Origin: Gordius sp. MW1
Lineage: Eukaryota; Nematomorpha; Gordioida; Gordea; Gordiidae
Direction of reading: 5' to 3'
Length of the DNA stretch: 64,000 nucleotides
Assembly (NCBI GenBank): GCA_964036665.1
Contig: OZ038530.1
Span: 14,603,001 to 14,667,000, forward strand
Below the pieces are notes generated by a model. It made no database searches and was not told where the DNA came from. It saw nothing but the letters and a program-made list of their open reading frames with translations. Shown here piece by piece: positions 23,201-34,240 of this stretch (position 1 is its first letter; every line of letters begins with the position of its first letter). A program made the position numbers and the translations under genes.

Positions 23201-23440
23201 GACAAAATTTATTATTGCGACTTTTTTCTCGAATATGGAATACCCTTGCTTCCGGATAGAGAATACATTATGTTTTTTCAATTTGTAAGCGACCCATCTC
23301 TTGTAACTTGTTTAATAGACGACGAGGTAGAAGCTTTTTTGGATCATGCTTATCATTACCAAAGTAATTTTTGTGACACATGTGCATTCGAAATGATTGA
23401 TACCTTTTCCATGGCAATTAACTACAAAAAGCCTTTTTGA
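17234..23440 (+). CDS. Protein with two BTB-BACK modules and a divergent C-terminal domain (7 exons)
   Basis: Exons read as 17234-17363, 17463-17517, 17560-17755, 19047-19178, 19398-19558, 22018-22219 and 22349-23440; about 655 aa. Exons 1-3 give a BTB fold (LIPAHSYVLATRSPVLNEII, FMSFLNYLYTF, then VLKLSQLFENMKLTNICKAC) and the start of a BACK segment. Exons 4-6 give a second BTB (LCDIYFEVG, FPVHKFVLALSSEVFYVMLYG, IKIPEIDPDVFDRFLKYAYT, YLSQKYLMKNLTNICINYI) that resembles BTBD1/2/3/6 proteins, followed by BACK-like sequence. Exon 7 encodes about 363 aa, where BTBD1/2/3/6 relatives carry a PHR domain, but I see only weak resemblance. BTBD1/2/3/6 proteins are usually substrate adaptors for Cul3 ubiquitin ligases. 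The exon 2 acceptor is weak: 17463 keeps phase, the better-looking 17449 does not. The start at 17234 is the first in-frame Met of an open exon; a further upstream exon is possible. Exons 1-3 could also be a separate gene. Introns 3 and 5 hold a hAT-like and a foldback-like element. Confidence 0.72.
17841..18717 (+). mobile_element. Non-autonomous hAT-like element in BTB intron 3, 8-bp target duplication
   Basis: Starts TAGAGATCTGCAACGG and ends GAGCAGATCT. Flanked by perfect ATGGTCAT repeats (17833-17840 and 18718-18725). The sub-terminal regions are full of GCCCGTCCGAGCCCG-like short repeats, a known trait of some hAT ends. The interior is AT-rich with no transposase. Related to the larger element at 40774. 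Confidence 0.8.
19870..20040 (+). repeat. Dispersed repeat family D, left half, split by the foldback element
   Basis: Contains GCGCATGCGTATGCATTTAA, TGCTGCACTATAAAACTTTA and GGGACAGGGTTAAGG, matching 36880-37010. The right half continues at 21579. Confidence 0.75.
20041..21578. mobile_element. Foldback-like transposon with minisatellite arms, in BTB intron 5
   Basis: The outermost 20 bases TAGACTAGATAGACTGCTCA are repeated inverted at the right end. Next inside come unique inverted segments (20087-20165 and about 21470-21548, sharing ATAAGAAGCAATCAACG). Then come arms of tandem units of about 65 bp on each side: about twelve on the left (TTTTTTACCCTCTTTCTGATG, cut to its first 20 bases TTTTTTACCCTCTTTCTGAT) and about seven inverted on the right, each with a long G-tract and C-tract. 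A 120-base AT-rich spacer separates the arms. Near-identical 9-mers GTTTTAGGC (20031-20039) and GTTTTAGGT (21581-21589) flank it. No transposase. Foldback/Galileo-type elements have this design; membership is inferred from architecture. Confidence 0.75.
21579..21690 (+). repeat. Dispersed repeat family D, right half
   Basis: Continues family D after the foldback element: TTAGGTTAGGGTTAGGATTA and GATGCGCATCAAATTCCCTC match 37011-37130. The TTAGGG-like runs are short and degenerate. Confidence 0.75.
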
Positions 23441-23864
23441 AATCGGCGATCAAACAATTTGTTTCTAAAATTTGCAAATGGTATCGAATCAGCAAACATA
23501 CATTTTGTATCATAAAATATATATATTCCTGCATAATCATATTAGCATCTATAAATCTTGTTTAGTTGAAATGATCTAAAAATGATTCAATATTGTTTTA
23601 AGATAAATTTACAATAACTTTTATAATCCAAAAAAGAACTATCGCATTTTATTTTTAGATTACAATGCTGGGCTTATAGTCATTAATATTTGCAATTGCG
23701 AAGAACTGAGTATATTAATTTTTATGTTATTTTGCTATGAATACACTTAGTGCATAGTATCTAATTGGAATTTATATATAGATAATGGGATAAAATTTAA
23801 GAATTTTTATAACAAAAAGGCATGGCTTTCATCAATTAACACTGTATTTAACATTTTTCGAAAT

Positions 23865-23870
23865 AATAAA
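23865..23870 (+). promoter_or_regulatory. Possible polyadenylation signal of the BTB gene
   Basis: AATAAA 425 bases after the BTB stop codon. It is the first canonical hexamer I see downstream; in such AT-rich sequence it could be chance. Confidence 0.3.
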
Positions 23871-23939
23871 CAATATTAGAATTTTTAGAAAAACCAGAAC
23901 TATAAATTTATTTCCAACATTCTGGTAATGTACCTCAAC

Positions 23940-24100
23940 CTGACCTCATTAGATAGATAGGGCAGGTGCTTCATGACTACCTCCTAAGATATATTAATTA
24001 ATGGATCTAAATATTGACCAAAACTATACATTAAATGGAGTAAAATATGTCATTAAATGGCATCAATAAAAAAGTATAAAATAGCCAAATTTTTAGCGAT
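23940..24100 (+). repeat. Dispersed repeat family E, copy 1
   Basis: Shares CTTCATGACTACCTCCT, CATTAGATAGATAGGGCAGG and AAAATAGCCAAAT with 27640-27785, in the same order and orientation. Confidence 0.65.
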
Positions 24101-24739
24101 GCGGAAAAAAACGAGAAAATTCTCTGTCTCGTCTCGTCTCGGTCAGTAAATAATAATTTAACTTACTAACCGAATATTTCTAGAACATCCCAAAACAATC
24201 AAAATCAAATTAACACACCAAACGATACTTACATTACATTATTAAACATTTATTCATTCTTTTCGCGCTATTTTGCACGACCACCAATTTTGTGTAAAAT
24301 GGGTTAAAAAGAAACCTACTTTTTAGTGGCGTAGGTAAGCTTGCCGAAAGGGAAGGGGTTAAAATTTTTTTGATAAATAATTTTATTAAACATAAATTTA
24401 TCAAGATTATATACATCAGTGGCCTAGGCAAGATTACAGGGGGAGGGGGTTTTAAATTTGTTTGATAAATAATATTATTAAAAAATATATTAAGAATATT
24501 TACAAGGAAGGGGAGTAGTGGTGGGTTAACTTTGTGTTAAAACCTTAAAGAAAAATTAATTAAAATAAAACACCATATCTACGAAGGGTATTTGACCAAA
24601 AAAGCATTAATCTTCAGTATTATACTTGTAATTAAGAAAAGCATTAACAGCTAAATTAATTAAATTTTGTGACCCATTTCCGCCTGGGTCTTTTTTCCAA
24701 GGACGCCATTTGCAATGAGCTTATTCAACTTATCTGATA

Positions 24740-25450
24740 TGCCAACGAGGGCCATTGTTTAAACTATTGATATGCACGGGCCTTTTAGGCTTAATTGGCC
24801 CACCAGTATGAAAAATTTAGAAGCATGGGCGCGGTCCAAACCCATTAGGATTAAATTTTAGGCCCGAGTCGGCTAATCTTTTGCAAAGTGACCCAGCCTG
24901 GACTCTTCCCGAAAAAAATGTTTTAATTTGCTGATTTAAAAAGCAATTTCTTTGTCAATAATAAAACAATCATAGTTCAATAATGGTCAGGTTAAAAATT
25001 CATCAGTCTTAAATGGATTTTTGTTTTTTCCAACAAGGGTCCCGCCGTTATACTTTTACTAGTAGCACTTGTAGCTGCATAAAACCATTTATCTCAAATA
25101 TAATTAAAAACGTGATTTTCAACCTTATTACAAAATTAAAACTTTCTGGGTTCACTAAATAAAAAATTACAAGTTTTATGAATGAAATGACGAGAAAAAA
25201 TAAAAATGATTAAGTCATTACTGTAAAAATTAAATAATATTAAATTTGATAAACATTTTAAAAACTTACCATATCTTATACATTAAATTACAAATGAAAA
25301 CACTATTCAAATAATTTTCGTGACCGGAGCTGGTCCTACTAATAGCTAGCCCCCCCCCCCACCCCCAAGCCCGTTTGATTGCCTTGGAGTCCGTCCAAGT
25401 CCGACCTGTAATTTTATTTAAAAAGCCTTTCCATGCCCGCCACGTTTATA
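24740..25450 (+). repeat. hAT-family remnant
   Basis: Begins GGGCCATTGTTTAAAC with GGGCCTTTTAGGCTTAATT, includes TGTAGCTGCATAAAACCATT, and ends in GCCCGTTTGATTGCC and GTCCGTCCAAGTCCG blocks. Same family as 10480/12890 and 44920. Confidence 0.55.
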
Positions 25451-27639
25451 GCCCATCTGCACCCTTTAATTTTGTAATTTTAACTTTGCCAAAGTCAACT
25501 ACATTCGCCTTATAAAGTTGGCTATGCTATGGTCATTAAAAGATGAATTTAAAAATCAATTAACTAAGCCACGAGGAATAATCATTCTTAGTTAAATTTG
25601 ATCATTAATCTCTACTATAGAATTAGCACAATCAATTTTTAATGAAATTGATCTTAAAGTATGTTTAAAATTATGCTCGAATGAAGTGTGCTAAACGCTT
25701 TGTAAAATTGTCGTTTACTTTGAGTATTAATTATTATTTGTATTATATTATCATGCTCTTCATATCAACCATGCATTTAAAAACAATAAATCTAATCTTT
25801 ATTACTGAAATATGGCTTGTATTAGCATCTTCCTCTTCTAATTTAGGAGTTGAGAAAGTTTTTTAGAGAAATATGAAATAAATTACATTTCATTTTAAAA
25901 CACGCACAGGGATTATTTTATCAGCGCAACACTAAAACAGTCCCATTAATATCATTGAGTTTTTCCATATAATTCAAATTTTTTTTTTAATTTTTTGGCA
26001 ATAAGGGGGGGGGGGATTACGCCACTGTTTGTACTATAAAATTTACATGTTCCTGCTTTGATGAGCACAACTGTCAACGCGGTTCTTACTTACAAATAAT
26101 ACAATATTTGTATTAATTCGAAATTTTTCAAAAAATTTACAATGTTAAGAATAGAGAGCCTTTATTTTATAGCCTGAAAAACCTTTGGCATGTTTTTCGA
26201 AATTTTATTTTAATCAAGTTTTATAATTGTTAGATTTTGAAATTGCGAATCATTTGCAATTTTCATAGTTTAGGTATAATATAATATCAATCATTTTGAT
26301 AATAATAAAGCTAGATTTTTTTGCACAGTACTTTAAATTTTTAAATGGCATTAATTAAACATATTTTGCCAGGGGCGTACGCAGGATTTTATTTCGGGGG
26401 GGGGGGGGGGGGGTTTCAATTTTTTTCTTCAAATATCAACAAAATTTATAGGAAAATTTTTTTTCTGCATTTTTATTAAAGATCTAATCTATGTGTTTAA
26501 CGTAGCATCCATTTAAGTTTGTCCAGCCAAATTTAGATTTTAAATTCTATTGAGGCTGCTTTAGTGAAAACAAATAAAAACTAATTTGGTATTTAAAAAT
26601 TATAACACAAAACATACTATGTTGATGTGAAGTCTCACTTTGTAATTCTCCTTTATATGTTCTAATTATAAAAAAAAATTATTTGGATAATAAATACCCA
26701 CTTTCAAAACTAACATGAAATTCCTCAATAAAATGTTTTTTCAGTAGTTTCCCCTTTTCAACTTGACAGCATTTAATGCCTTTGATAGGTGTAAATTAAC
26801 ATTTAAGATTCTAAATCTGTTGTTAATCACAGGCGTTCAGAGTCCTGCAAATTGTTGTTCATTGGGCTGAGCTCAATCAAGCTAGGGGTTTATGCCCATC
26901 CAAAAAATAATGTTTTTAAGCCCTTTTATTAAACAAATTAAAAATTCAGAATCTAAATTTATCTCGTAGCATGGAATTAAGTTTATTGCTATTAATAAGT
27001 GAGAAAACATAAAAATTTTGATAAATAATTTGTTGAAGTTTAAATTATTTTGCAACGATTGAATCATCCTATATTTGAATTCAATATTAAAATTCTTCTT
27101 TGCAGAAAATTATTTAAAATATAATTTGAGAAGCCCGATAATTTTAGTAGAATCCATGTTACAGTAATCTTCTCAGGCCCGATTAATTGATACTTGATAG
27201 TTGATAAAATTTTTAATAGCGTTATATCTGACGTTCTGTCACTTTCTTTAAAATCTTATTATTCGCAACATTATTCCCAGTAATAAAAAGATTTAGGAAT
27301 TGTATCTTCTGTTAGTTATCAACACAAATAATTTTTTAATAAATTTTCATTTATTTAGTAAGTGAAATTGAATATTAAGCCGCTATCTTACTTATTAAGT
27401 TTTATTTGCATCACATAAGTTTTATGAAATTTTGTCCGCGGGGGTGGGGGTTGAACCTAAAAACCATCCCTTTGCATACACCACTGTATTTTGCACAATT
27501 AAAAATAATGAACAATATCAAACTTTTTGGCAAAATGCAAAATTAAGTATTTATTTTATTATAATATCAACCTACCTTAATAATCAACTTTTAATAGGTT
27601 AACCATAATTTATCCCACATTTTAATAATATAGCTTATA

Positions 27640-27785
27640 CCTTAATTCATTAGATAGGTAGGGCAGGGCTTCATGACTACCTCCTTAGATGTTTTAATTA
27701 ATGACTTTTAATATTGGCCAAAACAAATATTAAATTATGCAATTAATTGGCATCTTTAAAAATAAGTAAAATAGCCAAATATAAA
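27640..27785 (+). repeat. Dispersed repeat family E, copy 2
   Basis: TCATTAGATAGGTAGGGCAG, CTTCATGACTACCTCCT and TAAAATAGCCAAAT match copy 1 at 23940. Confidence 0.65.
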
Positions 27786-28346
27786 TTGGCAAAAAATATT
27801 TTAAAATATATAAATTAAAGTTAATTTTGGCATAACATATAAAAATTTTGCTTACTAATATGCACCTGTATATAAATGCATTGCACAAATCTCACTACGT
27901 ATAAATAAATTCCTATTATAATTTTAAATTTACCATCTTAAAAGGACCTAGAAATGAAGGTAAAATCCTTTATTTTAAATGAAATGTTATTAAAAAAAAT
28001 TTCTCTGGCATAATAATATATATTCGAATCATATAACATTTTTAATCCATCATGTTTGCAAAATTAATATTTAAACATTGATTAGATCATAACAAAAAAC
28101 AGTGTTATAATGAATTAAACGAATTCCTCTAAATTCAATTATCTTAAAATTTAATATTTTATAGAATTATTTTTATTTTATTTTTACCATTTTTATAATA
28201 ATACGTTTTGCTGTATCGATCAATAATCTAAAATAATTATTAAAAACAACTCCATTAAATCTTATAGGAAATTGCTATTTTTAAATAAACATGTATAAAA
28301 CATAAACACATCTATGCACATTGTTAACAGCAACTGATGCTTCATT

Positions 28347-28466
28347 CATGGGCGTAGCCAGGTTTTGGATTAGGGGGGGGGGGCCAAACATAATTTTTTT
28401 TAATTTTTAAGACTTTTTTGAATTGAAAATTTTTTTGGCCCCCCCTGTCCCTTGGCTACGCCCATG
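28347..28466 (+). mobile_element. MITE, CATGGGCGTAGCC family, 8-bp target duplication
   Basis: Ends CATGGGCGTAGCCAGG and TTGGCTACGCCCATG. Flanked by perfect GCTTCATT repeats (28339-28346 and 28467-28474). Belongs to a shorter subfamily with 33735 and 42903 (interior TTTTTAATTTTTAAG). Confidence 0.87.
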
Positions 28467-28576
28467 GCTTCATTTATGCATATTCATATTAATTGTTATG
28501 CAATTTATTTAATTTAGTATTGAATAGATTCCAACAAAATATTTAAAATCCTCATAATTTATTTTTTTAAATCTAG

Positions 28577-29273
28577 ATACTTTGGTTAACATTTGTGATC
28601 GTGATTCAAGTAACGATAGTGGCAGGAGAGGTGTTTTCCGGATCTACTTATGGCAAAAGTTTAACTCGTTTTATTTTATTTTTTAACACTTCCGAACTAT
28701 TTTAATTCTATACATATTCGCAAAAAGCTGTCTTTACATTTATACTTTAAATAGATAGATGTGAAATCCCTCTGGATAACAAAATTTACAGACTTAAAGC
28801 TAACGCCACTCTCATTTTGGGTTCACCTTGCGTCACCTGCACATGTGCAAAAGGGAAACAAATGTTCAATTTTTATTGCTCTGGGTATTGAATATTAACA
28901 TAAAAACGATCATGGGCGTAGCCAGTATTGGTATTATAGGGGGGCAATAATGATTTAGGAAGGGGCAAAATAATTATTTTTTTTGAAATTTTAGCCATTA
29001 TATTAATAATTTTTAACAAATTTTTGGAATTTCAAGGGGGCAGTCGCCCCTCTCTGCCCCCCCGGCTACGCCCATGTAAACGATATATAGATTATAGGCT
29101 CAAAATATCTATATTTGACCTTACAACTTATAACATGATTAACTTTTATTAGGTGTGGGGTGATTCAAGCACCAGATAATTGCAAAGTTGTTAAAAACAT
29201 TAAATTGTTGCATCCAAAATGCTGTCCAACTTTGTCATGCCAACCCATCAACCAAACGCAAATTAATACATAG
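28577..29273 (+). CDS. Secreted single-domain von Willebrand type C (SVWC) protein, copy 1
   Basis: Exons 28577-28658, 28755-28884 and 29153-29273 encode 110 aa after a missing first Met. The first visible exon is a hydrophobic signal-peptide core (ILWLTFVIVIQVTIVAGEVF) opening at an acceptor in phase 0, so a short upstream exon with the Met is expected but was not located. The mature part has the SVWC cysteine pattern: RCEIPLD, CVTCTC, YCSG, CGVI, NCKVV, then HPKCCPTLSC. Characterised family members are small secreted arthropod proteins, some induced by infection or nutritional state (the Vago type); the role here is unknown. A MITE copy with target duplication sits in the last intron. The C-terminus carries ten extra residues (QPINQTQINT) absent from copy 2, including an N-glycosylation sequon NQT. 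AATAAA follows at 29323. Confidence 0.8.
28911..29076 (+). mobile_element. MITE, CATGGGCGTAGCC family, in the last intron of SVWC copy 1
   Basis: Ends CATGGGCGTAGCCAG and CGGCTACGCCCATG. Flanks AAAACGAT and TAAACGAT match at 7 of 8. Absent from the corresponding intron of copy 2, so it arrived after the gene duplication. Confidence 0.8.
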
Positions 29274-29322
29274 CTAAATTAATAATATAAAACGTTGTAA
29301 ATGTCTTAATTAGAATTTCGTA

Positions 29323-29328
29323 AATAAA
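29323..29328 (+). promoter_or_regulatory. Possible polyadenylation signal, SVWC copy 1
   Basis: AATAAA 50 bases after the copy 1 stop codon, at a normal distance. Confidence 0.4.
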
Positions 29329-29540
29329 TAATTTTAACTATGTATTATATCATTATTAATTTTTTTCGAAAATAAATAAAATTGAGATCTGACCATAACT
29401 CAGGGTTAAATGCAAAAACCCTTTATTATCTTGATCTTAGTTTGAACACACTTTTAATTTCCCCTACACATCTGGTCTGACCGCTACATATGTTTCTGGC
29501 TTGTTTATGATGTTCTAGAAATGTAAATTCGATTTTACAG

Positions 29541-29708
29541 GCAATGGAACTTTTTATAGAAATCGGAAAACGCTCATCGAAATCTAAAATTTCCGCGTCC
29601 TTTTTACTCAGGCAACAACTAGGGATTCATATTGTACGAGACAACTTTAATTCCTTTGCCGACTCATGGCCTATTTTAGAAGATAATGATATAGATCTTT
29701 GTTATTAA
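29541..29708 (+). CDS. Orphan terminal exon, 55 codons, unknown
   Basis: A pyrimidine-flanked acceptor (GATTTTACAG) opens a 168-base frame with coding-like composition. It reads MELFIEIGKRSSKSK from its second codon and ends with DSWPILEDNDIDLCY and a stop. AATAAA follows at 29763, 55 bases downstream. I do not recognise the peptide. The phase-0 acceptor does not fit the phase-2 donor of the SVWC copy 1 exon before it, so it is not an obvious alternative SVWC ending. It may be the last exon of a gene whose other exons I missed, a pseudogene fragment or chance. Confidence 0.3.
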   Translation, partial: AMELFIEIGKRSSKSKISASFLLRQQLGIHIVRDNFNSFADSWPILEDNDIDLCY

Positions 29709-29762
29709 CCAATACGTCTTTATTTTTGTATTACGCTATTGTATGTAACTTTGTTTTGTGAA

Positions 29763-29768
29763 AATAAA
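29763..29768 (+). promoter_or_regulatory. Possible polyadenylation signal of the orphan exon
   Basis: AATAAA followed by an A-rich run, 55 bases after the stop codon of the frame at 29541. Confidence 0.3.
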
Positions 29769-29924
29769 CTTTTAACCGGAAAAAAAATTCGATTAGCAAG
29801 TTATCTTACAGTTTACTGTTTTCCCTGTCTGAATATATTATAAACATAATTATTAACTTTTACCAAAAAAATTTGATAATATGTTATATTATGTTAACAG
29901 AATTAAAGACTAATTGTTACTCAA

Positions 29925-30050
29925 TTAAGCCCGGCCGGGCTTATTTTATGTATAATCGTCCCGACTCGGTATTTAACGACTATGAAGGCCCGAACCCGGC
30001 TCGAAATTTTGGGCACCCAGCCGCCATGCAGGTCTTTATTTGAAGCCAAG
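29925..30050 (+). repeat. GGCCCG-rich hAT-type remnant
   Basis: Contains AAGCCCGGCCGGGC, GAAGGCCCGAACCCGGC and CATGCAGGTCTTTA, an eroded TIR-like motif. Only one end is recognisable. Confidence 0.4.
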
Positions 30051-30199
30051 CCTTAATCGGAGAGGAAAAAAATATTATATTAATTTTTTTACACTCAATT
30101 ATTTTGTTCCCCCCTAGTCCAAAACCTGGCTACGCTCATGACTACACACCTCAAAACTTTTACAATACTCCCATTATACCACTTTAGCATATTTTTATT

Positions 30200-32690
30200 T
30201 ATTATTCCGCTATAAGTTGAATACTTATTTTTGTCCATAGATAATCATTCGTCATAGGTTGAGCTTAGTATACACTCTAAGCTCTACCGTATTAATCTTA
30301 TCTCCGTGGCATGTAATAACTTTCCTTCCGTGGCATGTTTCACTTCCATAGATTAACAACGGTCTTGATTTTTAAGCTTTGTTGTTCGACCATGTTGACA
30401 TTTTCTTGTCGCACATAACACCGGATATACTTCGCCATTTAAGGCTTCCGTTTTGGATCCGGATTGACTTCTGTTGCGCAACCTCCCTCTTGATGTAGCA
30501 TCAATAGAGGTATGTAAATCGGTCTACTTTTGGGTATATTAAATGGTCATCTAGCGATGGGGTGCCTGTAGCGTTCATCTGTATGTATAACGTTTTTTGA
30601 TTGCTGACCTACCATACCCAGCTAAGCCTTAGACCACTATGCTTTCTTCTTTGTCTCTTCGCATAGTACTATATTATCGGCATAAAGCATACGCCATGGC
30701 GATGGCTTTTAAATGTCTTTCCTTATCGTGCCCATAATTAATTCGAATAAAAAGTAACTTGTAGCAGATCCTTGATGTAATCCAAATAAGCCCGAAAACG
30801 TTAAAGTCCCCAACTATGGTCCTATTGCACGAATTTTAGATTTCATGAATATTTTTGATAAGCCGTACATATGCGTTAGGAATGTTTTGTTTTCTCAAGC
30901 AACACCATACATACGCTTAATCCAAGTGCATAAAACCATATGCCGTTTCTCTATTCCCAATATATTTCCATCATTTGTCTTAGTAAGATCGGGTCAATTC
31001 TGGATTTGCCCGTCACAAATCCAAATTGGTTGGCCGATATTTCTATTTCGTTTTTCAGCCTTGCTATATGATGTTTTTTATAAGTTTCAAGAAAAGGCAA
31101 ATTAACTTGGTTTCTCCTTTTTGCCTTTTAATATAGGTATAATCGTGCTTGCTCTCCATTGATTAGTAATTCGTTCTTCTGCCATTATCTTGTTGATTAG
31201 TTTCTTCATGGTCGTGACTACTTTTTCTCCGCATCCGAGCAGTGCATCCATAGGTATACCATTTAGGCCATTAGCTTTTCCTTTTTGCACCTTGTTCATT
31301 TGTGTCTTAACAGCATTCTCCTGAAAGAGTTTGACCATACATACGTTTTGCTCAATTTTGGGAAGGGATTCCTCGTCATGCTACATTCAAAAGTTTCTTA
31401 AAATATTCTTTCCACCTTTCCATCACTTCCTTCGGCTTGAATAAGATTTGACCCTTCTCGTTTTTGACTATTTTAAGAACTACATCGCGACTTTTCTTCT
31501 CCCTTATCTTGGCCAATTTGTGCATAAGCCTATCGCCTCCTTTATTATCCAGTTTGTTTGCCATCTCGGTGTACGCGGCGCATTCTTTGCTATTGCAACG
31601 GCCTTTTTTGCGGCCCGCTATGCGTCCCTATACTCTTGATAATCCTGCTACTTTTTTGATTTATGCCACCGTCTATATAGATTTTTCTTTCTTTCGATGA
31701 AATCCCTAACCGATTGATCCTACCACCATAGTTCCCTATTCATAGCTTTGCTTCCTTTGATCTGTCCTAGAACACGAGTCGCTGTTTCCTTTATGTCCTT
31801 AGATAGCGTCTCCCAATCGTCGTCTACGTCCCTTTGCAACTTCCTTGCACCCACGAGTGCGGAGGTTGTTTAATGTTGTTTAACGTTCGTGCAGGTATCC
31901 TTTAGCGTTTTGTATCGAATTAGAGGTTCATATACCATTCCTCTTTCGGCAAATACTTTTCTTCCAGGATCCATAACAAGTAAACCATGTTGCCTTGCGA
32001 TTTCTTCTCCCGATATTTGCAATCTTTATATTCTTTAAATCCTTTTGCCGAATGAGCAAATAGTCATTTTCACTGAAATGCTTCCCACTTCTATAAGTCA
32101 CAATATGATCTTCGTGTTTTGAAAATAAGTGTTAACGATCGCCATGTCGTATGCTCGGGATACTTGAATACGTTTATTCCTACCTCGTCCTTCATGCCAT
32201 GCCCGTAGCCTCCAGATAACTTTCATACCCGAGGCGATCTTTTCCGATGTGAGCGTTGAAATCTGCCCCAATAATTAGCCTTTCATTCTGTCCTAGTCCT
32301 TGTATTTCCTTTTCCAATGGAACGAAGAATGTCTTTCTCTGACTCCATACACCCAATTTGGGGAGCAAACGCGCACATAACGGTTAGGAGGCCCCCTTGA
32401 TCTGCAATCTTCACCCACATTAACCTCTCGAAACATGACTTCCACCACCTTGTCCTTGCACGATTCACTTAGAACGATACCGACTCCGTTCCTACGATTT
32501 GGTAACCCACTGTAGGCTTGTGTTCCTCCCCTATCTCCCGAGCTATGGTTCCGGTCCACCTGGACTCTTGTAGGCAGGCGATTTGTACCTTTTCTTCCTT
32601 TAAGCATTTATGCGATCTTGATCCTATTTTCCGTCAACGTGCTCTCATTCCAGTATGTTAACATCATTCTATCCACAACTAATTTCCATA
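30200..32690 (-). pseudogene. Decayed non-LTR retrotransposon (RTE-like endonuclease/reverse transcriptase)
   Basis: On the minus strand, broken frames keep the order of an APE-type LINE. Endonuclease pieces lie near 32600-32240 (RNGVGIVLSESCKDKVVEV, CAFAPQIGCMESEKD, then IIGADFNAHIG). Pre-RT sequence lies at 31564-31376 (ERWKEYFKKLLN). RT fingers/palm lie at 31338-31102 (KGKANGLNGIPMDALLG, INKIMAEERITNQWRAS, then IIPILKGKK). A YADN-type catalytic box lies near 30670, and a C-terminal region near 30480 reads WRSISGVMCDKKM. Frameshifts and stops interrupt every domain, so it cannot encode an active enzyme. This type is usually annotated as RTE or craniofacial-development-protein-2-like. No poly-A tail or target duplication could be assigned. 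It separates the two SVWC paralogues. The plus-strand open frames here are antisense noise. Confidence 0.85.
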
Positions 32691-33734
32691 ACTATGCTCG
32701 TTGTAAGTCAGGCGGTAATGCTAGTGTATTTTTAACATTGCAAAGGCAGGAAACGCTGAGCACTACTTACTCTCTTCTCTTTCTCCTCCATTCCCGAACC
32801 CTTACATGTGTGCTTGGCTGTAGAAAGGGAGAGAGTGATGTGCTGGTAAACATCGCATACGTAGTATGTACTTAATCTATTCCGTACCAGACAGAGGCGA
32901 ACGAATTTCGATAAAGGGAAGGGGTTCAGGTAAGCAAAATTTAAATAAAGAGGTTAAACAAAAAAATAAAATGATGGACCCATGGAAAAATTTTAATCTA
33001 CAGTAATACATAAATTGCATAGCAATTAATATGAATATTTTTCTATATAAATTAAAAATGCGGTGGGAATATAACCACAAAAAAGGTTAAAAGGGGCATT
33101 TTTGCACCTTAACCTCGTTTATTTAACCAACTGGAAGATTTGGGGAAAAACTAAAAACATACTATTGTTTAGCGCAAAATTATCTACCAGAATTATATGT
33201 ACGTGCGGGATGGTTTTTTTGCAGACCTGTGTTATTAAACTTAGCTCTTAAACCAACCCCTTTCATCTCTTAGGTAGCTGTAGTAGTACTATCTTTGTAG
33301 CATTTAGCTGCCTGTATTTGAATGTGAGAAATTAGTTTAATGATAAATTTATATTATCATGCACATTATAGCAAGCAAAATTTGCAGTCATATGATTTAG
33401 CAATCTATGGCATACCCAAACATAGACATTATGTAAGATGTTTTGACACATTTAATAAATCAGATCAAAATTGCGCACAAATTATATGTGACCTCCTAAA
33501 CTGTGCCAAAAAAGTCTAATCAGCCTTAAATCTAGATCATTAAATTAACACTATTTATACATAATGCTGGTTACTAATTATAATAAAGATCATTCATTAA
33601 AGGTAAATATATAATAATAAAATTAGAATAATAATATTAAAATATTATTTATTGTAATTTGAATTAAGTAAAAAAATCATTTAAAGTTATTAATGATCAA
33701 TTAATTGGATATAATAATTTATAAGTTAGGTTAT

Positions 33735-33882
33735 CATAGGCGTATCCAGGTATTCGATTAGGGGGGGGGCAAAACGTTTAAAAGTTCAAATAGGGAGGGG
33801 CAAAACATAATTTTTTTTTAATTTTTAAGGGTTTTTGCATTGAAAAATTTTTTTTTCGTCAATCAGGCTGGCTACGCCCATG
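33735..33882 (+). mobile_element. MITE, CATGGGCGTAGCC family, 8-bp target duplication
   Basis: Ends CATAGGCGTATCCAGG and CTGGCTACGCCCATG. Flanked by perfect TAGGTTAT repeats (33727-33734 and 33883-33890). Confidence 0.85.
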
Positions 33883-34240
33883 TAGGTTATCGATATGGTA
33901 ATTTTTATTATTCAACAATTAATAAAATAAAATTAAAAATCTTCACAAATCGTCTTTAATCAACACAACATTGATAATATTTAGAAATGACATCATAAAG
34001 CAGTTATTTAGAGGAAAATTAGCTATAAAATTGCATCAAATATTTCTCTTCCCAGCCTTTAAAAATAATCAGGCGCCATGCTTATCTGAAATAAATTCGA
34101 CCTTTAAATTGATACGCCCGACCTTAAATAGATTTTCTCCTTTCATTTAACGCGCTACGAAGAAAACAACCTATATATTTAACGTTACCATTGACTTGAG
34201 AATACTTTTTAACCCACACGTGAATATTTTGCTGAAATAG

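Larger units (their letters stand above)
23441..28576. other. Gene-free block between the BTB gene and the first SVWC gene
   Basis: AT-rich sequence with two family E copies (23940-24100, 27640-27785), a CTCGTCTCG-containing repeat (24090-24135), a hAT remnant (24740-25450), G-tract half-elements (24320, 24417, 25990, 26373, 27435) and the MITE at 28347. I see no gene; the missing first exon of SVWC copy 1 may lie at its right end. Confidence 0.5.

Noticed and set aside
30845-31105. Plus-strand frame of 86 codons
   Set aside because: Antisense to the decayed LINE reverse transcriptase, whose minus-strand reading has clear protein similarity.
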